Positions 1 to 6,382 of a stretch of DNA of 8,309 bases are shown in pieces. This DNA is from Actinomycetes bacterium (lineage in GTDB: Bacteria; Actinomycetota; Actinomycetes; Streptosporangiales; Streptosporangiaceae): assembly GCA_025964635.1 (NCBI GenBank), contig JAOPYP010000237.1, positions 1 through 8,309 on the forward strand. Direction: 5' to 3'. The position numbers and the translations under genes are program-made. The first letter of the stretch is position 1; every line of letters starts with the position of its first letter. Below the pieces are notes generated by a model, which saw only the letters and a program-made list of their open reading frames with translations, had not been told where the DNA came from and did not search any database.

Positions 1-1
1 G

Positions 2-88
2 ATCTCCTACGGGATAACAGAGCCAGTCACCACCCGCGCATATCGACGCACCTTCCATACCGTGCCCACCTGGCGGGTGATCGAATAG
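2..88 (+). CDS. Possible C-terminal tail of a gene entering from the left edge (partial)
   Basis: An open plus-strand frame enters at the window edge and ends at a TAG at 86-88 after 28 codons. Most third positions are G or C, and the peptide has a protein-like composition ending in TVPTWRVIE. It would converge on the DUF1905 gene, with only 15 bp between the stop codons. No family can be assigned from so short a piece. A second plus-strand frame is also open here, so this is a tentative call. Confidence 0.3.
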   Translation: MSYGITEPVTTRAYRRTFHTVPTWRVIE

Positions 89-103
89 CGGACACACCGC
101 GCA

Positions 104-667
104 TTACGTTGTACTGCGAAGCTTGCCGTTCTTAGCCACCGCTGGGTCTGTGCATGCGGCAAGGTCGAAGCAGCACGGCCGCCGCTTGCCGTTGTTCATT
201 TTGGAGATGGTCACCTCGACACGCCGCTGGCGGGTCGCGGGATTTGCGGTCGCGTTGACCCAGCGCACCCATTCCCAGCGCGCCGTCGGCGTGATGTCGT
301 TCCAGATGTCTCTGATCTGCTGCGGCGCACCCGCCAAAGCTGCGGCCAGGTCTGGTGGTATGTCCGGCTCCGGCCAGTCTGGTGTCGCCTGCACGGTGAC
401 GTTGACGGTGTCGCCCCTGCCGATGTGAGCGGCTTGCCGCAGTGCCGGGTCGATCTTCATCCAATGGCCCTTAACACCGTCCGGCTCAAGCACTGTGCGA
501 AATTCATGGCCGTTGATCGATCCCCGGACTGCTACCTGCCCGCGTGAGGCCAGCAGCCGGCTCGCCTCCTCCGGCAAGCGCATGACGGTCGATGCGTCGA
601 TGGTGTCGGGCGTGGCCGTGAATCGGATCGTCGCCGTCGCGGTCCTCTGAGTCACGCTAATCATCAT
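104..667 (-). CDS. YdeI/OmpD-associated family protein with DUF1905 domain
   Basis: The 187-residue protein has the two-part layout of the YdeI/OmpD-associated (OmdA-like) family. Residues about 10-95 form a DUF1905 beta-rich domain, including GSINGHEFRTVL and a KGHWMKID stretch typical of that fold. Residues about 100-160 form the short helical OmdA-like tail, with PPDLAAAL, a W-x-x-I-x-P-x-x-R-x-E-W pattern and RRVEVTISKMNNGKRRPCCF. Members have been linked to bacteriocin or stress protection, but the biochemical role is not established. The ATG at 667 is chosen because GGAG lies just upstream; a second ATG follows immediately. It sits 37 nt after the flavoprotein gene on the same strand, so it is probably the last gene of a three-gene operon. 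Family assignment is firm; function is open. Confidence 0.85.
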   Translation of the reverse strand: MMISVTQRTATATIRFTATPDTIDASTVMRLPEEASRLLASRGQVAVRGSINGHEFRTVLEPDGVKGHWMKIDPALRQAAHIGRGDTVNVTVQATPDWPEPDIPPDLAAALAGAPQQIRDIWNDITPTARWEWVRWVNATANPATRQRRVEVTISKMNNGKRRPCCFDLAACTDPAVAKNGKLRSTT

Positions 668-704
668 TTCACTCCGTTTCCAGGCGGGTGTTCCGCGCTG
701 GCTA

Positions 705-1244
705 TCAATGCGCTGATGAGCTACCGGACACGTTCTGCCAGGCGTGCTCGGCGAAGCTGAACAGCCGCCGCGGGGTGACCCGCAGCCAGGCCGTTGCCCA
801 GTCCAGGCTGGCGCCGGCGTTGCGCAGTTCGGTGGTGTTCCGGACGTCCTGCGGAACGGCGGTCAGCACCTCGGCCGGGCCCTCGGTGAGCACCGCGGCG
901 TGGGTGTCGTGCTCACCTTCGATGACGGACAGCGCGAGCCACGGAATGGCCCGGACGTTGCCGAGCCGGAGCGCGTCGCCGAGCGTGGGGAGCCAGAACG
1001 CCTCGGCGTAGCTGGTGAACAGCGTCGGTGCGGCGTGTGCCCGGCCGTCGGGCCGGGTGGAGGAAGCGAGCGCGTAGGTCCGGCGCGTCAGGTAGTCGGC
1101 CAGTTGGGGTCCGGTCATCCGCCGCTCGGGCGGGTACGCGTTGCGCACCGCCGGACCGGCCCGGTTGAACGACGTCTCCTGGAGCCGGCCCAGCCAGACC
1201 GCCAGAGCCCGATCGCCCGCCGCGAGCTCAGAGTGCTCGGGCAT
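705..1244 (-). CDS. Pyridoxamine 5'-phosphate oxidase-like (PNPOx/FMN split-barrel) family protein
   Basis: From the ATG at 1244 the protein is 179 residues, a usual length for small PNPOx-like proteins. After a helical N-terminus, the pattern TRRTYALASSTRPDGRAHAAP (residues 53-73) is the opening of the split barrel, with the typical aromatic-A-L-x-x-x-x-x-D-G-R-x-H-x-x-P signature. Then follow FWLPTLG, R-N-V/I-x-x-P-W-L-A-L-S-V and a strand ending EGPAEVL. Such proteins bind FMN or F420 and reduce or oxidise small substrates; the substrate here is unknown. The frame stays open upstream to 1397, but that extension is antisense-like and lies wholly inside the VOC gene, so the later ATG is preferred. 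It overlaps the end of the VOC gene by 17 nt, which suggests translational coupling. Confidence 0.82.
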   Translation of the reverse strand: MPEHSELAAGDRALAVWLGRLQETSFNRAGPAVRNAYPPERRMTGPQLADYLTRRTYALASSTRPDGRAHAAPTLFTSYAEAFWLPTLGDALRLGNVRAIPWLALSVIEGEHDTHAAVLTEGPAEVLTAVPQDVRNTTELRNAGASLDWATAWLRVTPRRLFSFAEHAWQNVSGSSSAH

Positions 1245-1869
1245 TGTCCGCGCCGGTTCTGCTCGTCGTCTCCCACGCAAACCCGTCCGGGTCCGTGAAC
1301 GGCTCGCCAGCGCCGATGATGACGATCCGGTGCGCCCCTGTCCCGTCCGCCGGCACGCCGGCGTCCTTGGCGGCGGCACGCCGGCTGTAGAGGGCAAGTT
1401 TTACCGGCGAGCCGGCCGCGTCGAACTCGACGTACTTGCCGCCGAAGCTCTTTGCAACGGCCAGGCCGCGGGCGACGTAGAACTGCTTGCTCGCCTTGAC
1501 ATCGTCGACGCCCATCAGCAGCACGACGTCGCTGACCTCGCGGGTGGCGGGTCCGGTGTCTTTCTTCGCCGACGTCGCGATCTTCCAGATCGCCCCGTCC
1601 GGTGCCTGCACCACGCCGCCGTAGCCCCAGAAGCTCTTCTTGGCGGGCTTGAGTGTCCTCGCGCCCGCGTGGACGGCGGTGCCGATCAGGCTGTCGACGG
1701 TGCTCGGCTGGGCGACCACGAGGGAGATGGAGAAGCCGCGGAAGCCGCTGGTCGGTGCATCGCCGGGGCGCACCCGCAGCCTGTCGCCCAGGCCGAACGC
1801 GGCGGCGTAGAAATGCTCGGCGGCAGCCGGGTCGGGAACTTCCAGGATGATGGATTCGATGCTGGTCAT
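1228..1869 (-). CDS. VOC superfamily (glyoxalase/bleomycin-resistance-like) protein
   Basis: This 213-residue protein is built from two vicinal-oxygen-chelate modules. Module one covers about residues 4-98: it opens with IESIILEVPDPAAAEHFYAA and closes with WGYGGVVQAPDGAIWKIA. Module two covers about 112-200: it has VDDVKASKQFY and ends in FTDPDGFAWE. The modules are joined by a charged linker. Known members chelate a metal and act as lyases, dioxygenases, isomerases or drug-binding resistance proteins. The usual first-strand His or Gln ligand is not obvious in either module, so the activity may be non-classical. The ATG at 1869 is preceded by GGAAAGGA. It is the promoter-proximal gene of the three-gene operon and divergent from a TetR gene, the usual arrangement for a regulated small-molecule response. 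Confidence 0.87.
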   Translation of the reverse strand: MTSIESIILEVPDPAAAEHFYAAAFGLGDRLRVRPGDAPTSGFRGFSISLVVAQPSTVDSLIGTAVHAGARTLKPAKKSFWGYGGVVQAPDGAIWKIATSAKKDTGPATREVSDVVLLMGVDDVKASKQFYVARGLAVAKSFGGKYVEFDAAGSPVKLALYSRRAAAKDAGVPADGTGAHRIVIIGAGEPFTDPDGFAWETTSRTGADNARAL

Positions 1870-1926
1870 GGCCCGTCCTTTCCAGGCAATGTGATCGTGG
1901 CGGTCGCCGCGACCCGGTAAGCGAGA

Positions 1927-1956
1927 GTGACACTATCGATTTGATAGTGGTACTAT
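1927..1956 (+). promoter_or_regulatory. Promoter of the TetR gene giving a leaderless transcript
   Basis: A -35-like GTGACA (1927-1932, 5 of 6 to consensus) and a -10-like TACTAT (1951-1956) are separated by 18 bp. A start about 7 nt after the -10 falls at 1963-1964, on the ATG of the regulator. No Shine-Dalgarno sequence precedes that ATG, as the operator runs right up to it. Leaderless mRNAs are common in actinomycetes. The promoter lies wholly inside the operator, so a bound regulator should block it. Confidence 0.55.
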
Positions 1957-1959
1957 CAC
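1930..1959 (-). promoter_or_regulatory. Weak candidate promoter for the VOC operon
   Basis: On the minus strand GTGATA (1959-1954) and TAGTGT (1935-1930) are 18 bp apart, a fair -35 and a poor -10. Transcription would start near 1923, leaving about 54 nt of leader before the VOC ATG, which has its own ribosome site. It overlaps the operator and the regulator's promoter, so one bound protein could silence both directions. Only the position makes this plausible. Confidence 0.3.
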
Positions 1960-1963
1960 TCTC

Positions 1964-2611
1964 ATGGACGGAGGTGTCAAGGGGCGCAGCACCCGCAAAG
2001 CAGCCGCACCCCAGGCCCGGACCCGCCGCACCCGGGCCGCCGTCGTCGAGGCGGCCCGGAGGCTGTTCCTCGACCGGGGATACGCGGCGACGACCATCGA
2101 GGCGATCAGCGACCTGTCCGACACCCCGCAGCCCACGGTGTACCGGCTGTTCGCCTCCAAGCTCGGAATCCTCAAAGCCGTTCTCGACGTTTCAATCGCC
2201 GGCGACGACCAGGCGATCGCGATGGCCGACCGCCCACAGGTCCGCGCCCTGGACTCAGACCCAGACCCAGCCAGCACTCTGGCGGGCTTCGCGGCGCTGC
2301 TGCGCGAGCTGATGGCCCGCACCGCCCCGGTGCATCGCATCCTGGAAGACGCGGCCAGATCCGACCAAGCCGCCGCGGCGCTGCTCGCTGTCATAGCGCG
2401 GCAACGCCAGCACGGTCAGCGCCGCATCACCCGCGCACTCGCCCGCTCCGGCGCGCTACGGTCCGGGCTGCGCGAGGGCGAGGCCGCCGACATCATCCAC
2501 GCACTCGCCTCCCCCGAGGTATACCGCCTACTCGTGTGCGACCGAGGCTGGACCGGCGAACGATATGAGCAATGGCTGACCTCGATCCTCACCGACCAGC
2601 TCCTTTCATAG
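1964..2611 (+). CDS. TetR/AcrR family transcriptional regulator
   Basis: The 215-residue protein has a basic N-terminal arm (residues 1-25) and a TetR DNA-binding domain. RRTRAAVVEAARRLFLDRGY starts it, followed by the helix-turn-helix at about 42-66 (TTIEAISDLSDTPQPTVYRLF) and FASKLGILKAVL. The C-terminal ligand or dimer domain (about 80-215) is helical and gives no clue to the inducer. It is divergent from the VOC/flavoprotein/DUF1905 operon with a palindromic operator between them, so it most likely represses that operon and itself. The ATG at 1964 directly follows the operator. No other in-frame start lies near it before the conserved domain, so this start is accepted despite having no ribosome binding site. 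Confidence 0.92.
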   Translation: MDGGVKGRSTRKAAAPQARTRRTRAAVVEAARRLFLDRGYAATTIEAISDLSDTPQPTVYRLFASKLGILKAVLDVSIAGDDQAIAMADRPQVRALDSDPDPASTLAGFAALLRELMARTAPVHRILEDAARSDQAAAALLAVIARQRQHGQRRITRALARSGALRSGLREGEAADIIHALASPEVYRLLVCDRGWTGERYEQWLTSILTDQLLS

Positions 2612-3622
2612 GCACACTGGTACAGACCTCGACGAACCTGGGCCAGCACCCAGGCAGACGGGTTGTCCGCAGTCCTGCACGCTTCCGTGTACCGGACAAT
2701 GCCGCCGATGGGCGGATCTTGTGCTCGCGACCCTGCAGGCAAGTCCTGCGGCGCGCCGGGCACGTGCAGGCGTCATAGCGGCGCAGCGCGTCGCATGGTC
2801 CGACAGCCCTGCTGCCGCAACCGCAAGCGCTGATGAACTCGGCCACGGCAGGCTGACCTGCACCTCTACATCCCTAAATTAACAAACAACCGTTAGATGC
2901 CACCAAGCGAGCAGAATGACCATTTCCGTGTGGCCGTCAGCAGGTCCGGCCGCATCGGCTCCAACGGCGCCGAACGGCGGGTTTGCGCGCCTCCCCACCT
3001 GCGGCTGTCATCACGCTCTGCGACCCTCCGCCGATGGTGGGTGCGCGGACTCCGGCCAGCCTGCTCTGGCCAGGCGGTCGGTGAGGCCAGCAATCAGCGG
3101 GTGGTGGGGCACGAAGGGCCGTTGAAACAAGCTCGATGATCATGTCCCAGGCACGCACCAGGAGCGGCAGATGAGTGCGTTTCGTTCAGTCGCGGCGAAA
3201 GGTTCTTCACGATCGGGTTGGGGTGGGCCTCGGGCCGGAGGGCTTCGCGGATCGCTCGCTTCCAGTCCGACCCGCTAGAGCCGCCCTCCCTGCGCGCGTG
3301 TCATGCTGCCTTTTGCCGTGAGGCCTGCTCGTCAAGGAAGTGTTGAAACGCGCCAGGTGGGTAGCCACGCCCAGCCGCAGATGATCGGCGAGGGGCACGG
3401 GGCGATCGGAGGGGACGGGGGTCAGTTCGGTGAAGTTTGTAATGGCGTGACACTGCGCCTGCTATCCGCCGCCACGAAACTCGCGAACCCTGCACCCGTC
3501 GTGGCATGTGCAGATGTTGCTCGGAGTCACGATCTCAGGAACAAGCACGGCTGCCGGGGACGCCTATTGGGCCTGGCCGGCTTGCGGTGCTTTCTGTTTG
3601 CTCTCGGCCGATGGTGCGAGTT
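2612..3622. other. About 1 kb with no intact gene; probably decayed coding DNA
   Basis: No open frame here has a family-like sequence, a good start and a ribosome site together. The short frames overlap one another on both strands and are cysteine- or arginine-rich in ways typical of noncoding GC-rich DNA. A short AT-rich patch (2872-2896) stands out and could be a promoter remnant or the edge of inserted DNA. The segment 3011-3452 holds minus-strand coding-like stretches in different frames, listed separately. The stretch 2612-2870 includes a cysteine-rich minus-strand frame opening at a GTG (2846) that I do not recognise and do not call. Confidence 0.5.
3011..3452 (-). pseudogene. Possible frameshifted gene remnant, family not recognised
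   Basis: Four minus-strand stretches look like real protein but change frame. First, 3452-3345 encodes ELTPVPSDRPVPLADHLRLG and then THLARF. Second, about 3290-3180 encodes DWKRAIREALRPE and then HPNPIVKNLSPRLNE. Third, about 3175-3110 encodes THLPLLVRAWDMIIELV. Fourth, 3124-3011 encodes PFVPHHPLIAGLTDRLARAG and ends at a TGA. Third positions are GC-rich within each. The second and third join cleanly at the shared Thr-His, and the third and fourth at a shared Leu/Arg region, as expected after small indels. No start codon or family was identified. It may also be chance open frame in GC-rich DNA. Confidence 0.3.
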
Positions 3623-4204
3623 CTACGCGGACTCGGGCGTGACGAGTTTGGTCACGACCCAGCGATGCTTGCCGATCTTCCGGTTGCGGAGGAACCCCAG
3701 CTTCTCGTAGGTCGACAGCGCCCCGTTGTACAGGAACCCGGCGGGCACCGAGTCGGCATTCTCGGGATATCCCTCGACGGTTCCCCCGCCGAGGGCGGCG
3801 ATCAGGTCCAGCGCGCCAGCGAGCGCGGCGGCAGCCACGCCCTGACGCCGGTGCCCCTTGCCGACGTAACAGCACGCGATCCGCCAGTCCGGCGGGGCCG
3901 TCTGACCTTTCTCATAGGCAGCGCGGCTTTTGATCCGCGGCAGCTCCCCGGGCGTGCCGAACTGGCACCAGCCCAGGCACTCGCCGCCGTGGAAGACGAG
4001 CGCCGCGTGTGCCGTCCCCGCACACACGCGGGCCAGCTTGCGGTCACGGTTCAGCTCTGCCGTGGTGTCCTGGCCGACGCCCTCGGGATGGAATCCCATG
4101 CACCAGCAGCCGCCGAAGATGCCGTTGTTGCGCTCCACCAACGCGGCGAACGCCGGCCACGTCGACTCATCGAGCGGCCGGACGCTGTAGCTGGACGCTC
4201 CCAT
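3623..4204 (-). CDS. GNAT family N-acetyltransferase
   Basis: From the ATG at 4204 the protein has 193 residues, normal for a GNAT acetyltransferase. SVRPLDESTWPAFAALVERN is a standard N-terminal strand and helix. The motif A region, RIACCYVGKGHRRQGVA (about residues 108-124), contains the R-R-x-G-x-A acetyl-CoA pyrophosphate loop. EKLGF (about 167-171) is the usual C-terminal Y/F-x-x-x-G-F element. The N-terminal FGGCWCMGFHPEG pattern places it in a subgroup of unassigned substrate. The frame extends upstream to a GTG at 4273, but those 23 residues are not family-like and lack a ribosome site, so the shorter form is used. It is transcribed away from the LURP-one gene, and its downstream neighbour is the decayed region. 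Confidence 0.85.
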   Translation of the reverse strand: MGASSYSVRPLDESTWPAFAALVERNNGIFGGCWCMGFHPEGVGQDTTAELNRDRKLARVCAGTAHAALVFHGGECLGWCQFGTPGELPRIKSRAAYEKGQTAPPDWRIACCYVGKGHRRQGVAAAALAGALDLIAALGGGTVEGYPENADSVPAGFLYNGALSTYEKLGFLRNRKIGKHRWVVTKLVTPESA

Positions 4205-4454
4205 GAGATCAACGTAGCGCCCCTGACCAAGATCAGCGATCCAGAGCGAAGGCAACGCCGATTCCAGCGCCACGCGGCATGTGAGGTCGTCGGCATGCTC
4301 TGCTCAAGTCCACCAGGTCGTAGGAGTGTCACGATTGGGGCGATGCCAGGCCAATCATGCACGAAACATGCTAATTAGATCTGCATACTCAACAGCAGAG
4401 ACAGTGGGCCGACAGCCTGCCGGCTGCGGGTCGGCTCCGAAAGGAACCAGGCGG
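4205..4454. promoter_or_regulatory. Divergent intergenic region between GNAT and LURP-one-like genes
   Basis: This 250-bp gap must carry both promoters. An AT-rich patch at about 4358-4395 stands out and is the likely promoter area for the plus-strand gene, but no convincing -35/-10 pair can be fixed. The plus-strand frame continues through here in phase with the downstream gene, yet its residues do not resemble that family. Confidence 0.35.
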
Positions 4455-4967
4455 ATGCGCTACACCACGGTCAGTAAATGGTCTAAAGAGAAATTCACGA
4501 TCGACGATGACAAAGGGAAACCTCAGTTCGAGGTAGTCAGGGTTTATGGGCTGGATGGCAACAGCCTGTCATTGCGAGACCTCGGGGACAACGAACTCGC
4601 TGTGATCTGCCCACGAACCGGTCCTACTCGATTTGAAGTCATTGCGGAAGGTCAGCCGTCCATCACGGTACGCCATAAAAGCTGGTTCGGGAAGAGATAT
4701 TGCATTGATATTCCCGCTGGCGAGATGACGGCAACTGTCGGCGACTTTTCGCGAAAGAGCTACGAGATTCTCAGCTCCGGGACGGTCAAAGCAAACGTGA
4801 CCCGTGAATTTATCCGCCAGCAGAACCTCACGATCGACCTACCGGACGAGGGGGACGCGGTATCGCTGGTCGCTGTCGTCCTGGCTATCGAGACGCTTCG
4901 TGACGATCGCCGCCAAACTGAATCGGCCATTCCGTTCCTCCGTCTGGCTCTGCGGGTCATCAACTGA
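4455..4967 (+). CDS. LURP-one-related (LOR) / tubby-C-like family protein
   Basis: The 170-residue product fits the small bacterial LURP-one-related family, which shares the tubby C-terminal beta-barrel fold. Seen in order are MRYTTVSKWSKEKFTIDDD, FEVVRVYGLDGNSLSLRDL, GDNELAVI, FEVIAEGQPSITVRHKSW and CIDIPAGEM. Then come a strand ending GTVKANVTREF and the final LTIDLPDEGDAVSLVAVVLAIETL helix, typical of the family. Tubby-like members bind phosphoinositides or act as scramblase-like proteins, but bacterial LOR proteins have no settled role. The ATG at 4455 has AAAGGAA about 10 nt upstream. Base composition is visibly more AT-rich than in neighbours (codons such as AAA, TTT, GAT, ATT), suggesting separate acquisition. 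It converges on the recombinase element. Confidence 0.75.
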   Translation: MRYTTVSKWSKEKFTIDDDKGKPQFEVVRVYGLDGNSLSLRDLGDNELAVICPRTGPTRFEVIAEGQPSITVRHKSWFGKRYCIDIPAGEMTATVGDFSRKSYEILSSGTVKANVTREFIRQQNLTIDLPDEGDAVSLVAVVLAIETLRDDRRQTESAIPFLRLALRVIN

Positions 4968-5107
4968 CCCCATACCGGTCTGATGCCTGCAGGAAGTGGC
5001 CGGGACGGTGGTAATCGCTCCAGCGGAGAATTCGAAAGGCCATCACCAGCCCGCCGTGAACAAGCCGGCTAAGCATCAGGAGCGGTGCCAGCAACTCACT
5101 CTCATCG

Positions 5108-5139
5108 GCATTATGCGGGTGATCGTTGTCAAGAGGATC
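5108..5139 (+). repeat. Left inverted repeat of the recombinase element
   Basis: The core TATGCGGGTGATC is at 5112-5124 and the second block GAGGATC at 5133-5139. The outer GCAT (5108-5111) with ATGC (5113-5116) forms a small dyad over the presumed end. The inner block overlaps the TGA stop of the downstream recombinase gene (5138-5140), so the gene runs right into the element end. It pairs with 7470-7500. Confidence 0.6.
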
Positions 5140-6382
5140 ATGATGCTTGGCCGTCGTCGATCTGGTGGATGAGCCGGGCGAAGAGTTCCTGGCGGCTGGT
5201 CTGGCCGTGGTTGGCGGCGTGGTCGTGCTGGGCGGCGAGGGTGGGCCGGAACTCGATGCTGGTCTGGAAGTAGCTGCAGGTTTCGCAGATGGACTCGAAG
5301 GCGCAGTCCAGCTGCGGGGGGCGGGTGCAGTAGCCGTTGCCCAGCAGGCGGTGGTGCTCGCGGCGCAGCCGGGTCATCTTCGGGCCGGCGGCGTCGGCGG
5401 GGAGCTGGGCGGGCTGGCCGTAGAGGGCCTCGACTTTCTCGCTGACGGCGAAGTACTCATCAGCGACGGTGCGGCTGGCGATTTTCGCATACCGCAGGGT
5501 CATGTCGAGGCTGCGGTGGCCGAGCAGGGCGGCGATCGCTTCCAGGCTCATCCCGCGGTTGATGGCCTGGGTGGCGAGGGTGTGCCGCAGCTGGTGGGGG
5601 TGGATATGCGGCAGCCCGGCCGCCGCGCCGGCCTTGTTGATGAACCGGGTGACGGTATGGCGGTCCAGCGGGCGGCCGTTCTCACGGGGCAGCAGCAGCG
5701 CGTGCCCGGCCGGGACATGGGCAGCGCGGTAAGCATCGATCAGGGTAACCAGCTGCGGGTGCAGCGGCAGGTAGCGGTCCTCGTGCAGCTTGCCGACCGG
5801 GACGTGCAGCCACGGCCCGGCGCCGATGAGCACGACGGCATCGGCGGGCAGGCCGGTGTATTCGCTGACCCGCAGCCCGGTGCGCAGCAGCATCTCCACG
5901 GTGACCCCGATCAGCATCCGCCGGTCGGCCTGGGCGGCGCGCAGCAGTTTCGCGGCCGCGGCGTCGTCGAGGGCCTTGGGCAGCGGGTGGTCCTGGCGGG
6001 GCAGGTCGCCCGGGAACATCGGCACCCGGGCCGGGGCCTCGTCCCAGCCCCATTCGGTAATGCGGACGAAGAACATCCGCAGGGTGCCGAGCCGGTGCGC
6101 GATCGTGGCAGTGGTCAGCCGGGGCTTGTTCTGCCCGGGCCGGGCGGCCAGCCAGGGCTTGAAGTCCTCGATGTGCCGACGGGTGACCTGGGTAAGCGAG
6201 GTGACCGGCGATGTCTCGGCGAGGAAGGCGGCGAACGAGCGGAGCGCCAGGTCCGCGCCGCTGACACTGCCCGGCCGCAGCACGCAGGCGATCTGCTGCA
6301 GGTAGCGGCGCATCGGAGCCGTGGCGCCGGGGACGGCCTCTTCGAGCTGCGCCCAGTCCGGGAGCAGCACCGGCCCGGTCAC
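5138..6382 (-). CDS. Tyrosine recombinase, TnpB-like, with Cys-rich C-terminus
   Basis: The 414-residue protein has an N-terminal SAM-like core-binding domain (about 24-110) and a catalytic domain (about 140-305). All active-site residues are present: R171 in TGLRVSE, K198 in VGKLHED, H263 and R266 in HQLRHT, H289 in LGHRSLD and the nucleophile Y298 in TLRYAK. A C-terminal extension carries C352, C360, C366 and C369 followed by YFQTSIEFRPTL. That arrangement resembles the Cys-rich tail of Tn554 TnpB-like recombinases and could bind zinc. It should cut and rejoin DNA at the element ends together with its partner. The GTG start at 6382 overlaps the partner's TGA by 4 bp (GTGA), so translation is coupled. 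Length and catalytic set suggest an active enzyme. Confidence 0.9.
   Translation of the reverse strand: MTGPVLLPDWAQLEEAVPGATAPMRRYLQQIACVLRPGSVSGADLALRSFAAFLAETSPVTSLTQVTRRHIEDFKPWLAARPGQNKPRLTTATIAHRLGTLRMFFVRITEWGWDEAPARVPMFPGDLPRQDHPLPKALDDAAAAKLLRAAQADRRMLIGVTVEMLLRTGLRVSEYTGLPADAVVLIGAGPWLHVPVGKLHEDRYLPLHPQLVTLIDAYRAAHVPAGHALLLPRENGRPLDRHTVTRFINKAGAAAGLPHIHPHQLRHTLATQAINRGMSLEAIAALLGHRSLDMTLRYAKIASRTVADEYFAVSEKVEALYGQPAQLPADAAGPKMTRLRREHHRLLGNGYCTRPPQLDCAFESICETCSYFQTSIEFRPTLAAQHDHAANHGQTSRQELFARLIHQIDDGQAS

Larger units (their letters stand above)
1923..1963. promoter_or_regulatory. Nested inverted-repeat operator between TetR gene and VOC operon
   Basis: Three nested dyads lie here. 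The outer one is GAGAGTGA (1923-1930) with TCACTCTC (1956-1963). Inside is a perfect TGATAGT-GGT-ACTATCA (1942-1958). A third is ACTATC (1932-1937) with GATAGT (1943-1948). The hexamer ACTATC therefore occurs three times in alternating orientation. TetR regulators usually bind such palindromes in the divergent gap beside their own gene, so this is the likely self-operator and operon operator. That role is inferred from position and symmetry. Confidence 0.75.

Noticed and set aside
73..83. An 11-bp copy of the element end core (GCGGGTGATCG) near the left edge
   Set aside because: An 11-bp match is expected by chance several times in a GC-rich window of this size, and it lacks the second GAGGATC block.
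1115..1933. Minus-strand frame of 272 codons and plus-strand frame of 259 codons (1141-1920) overlapping the VOC gene
   Set aside because: Arg-rich shadow frames; the VOC frame has two recognisable modules and a ribosome site.
2589..2846. Minus-strand cysteine-rich frame of 85 codons
   Set aside because: Starts at a GTG without a ribosome site, runs into the TetR 3' end, and has no spaced Cys pattern I recognise; kept only as a comment.
2897..3139. Plus-strand frame of 80 codons starting after the AT-rich patch
   Set aside because: No ribosome site, Arg-rich composition and no recognisable domain; it overlaps minus-strand stretches that look more like coding.
3506..4378. Plus-strand frame of 290 codons across the GNAT gene
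   Set aside because: Antisense to a clear acetyltransferase and lacking any domain-like pattern.
4281..4454. N-terminal extension of the LURP-one-like protein by 58 residues
   Set aside because: The extension is not family-like and the ATG at 4455 has a good ribosome site; it is treated as leader DNA.
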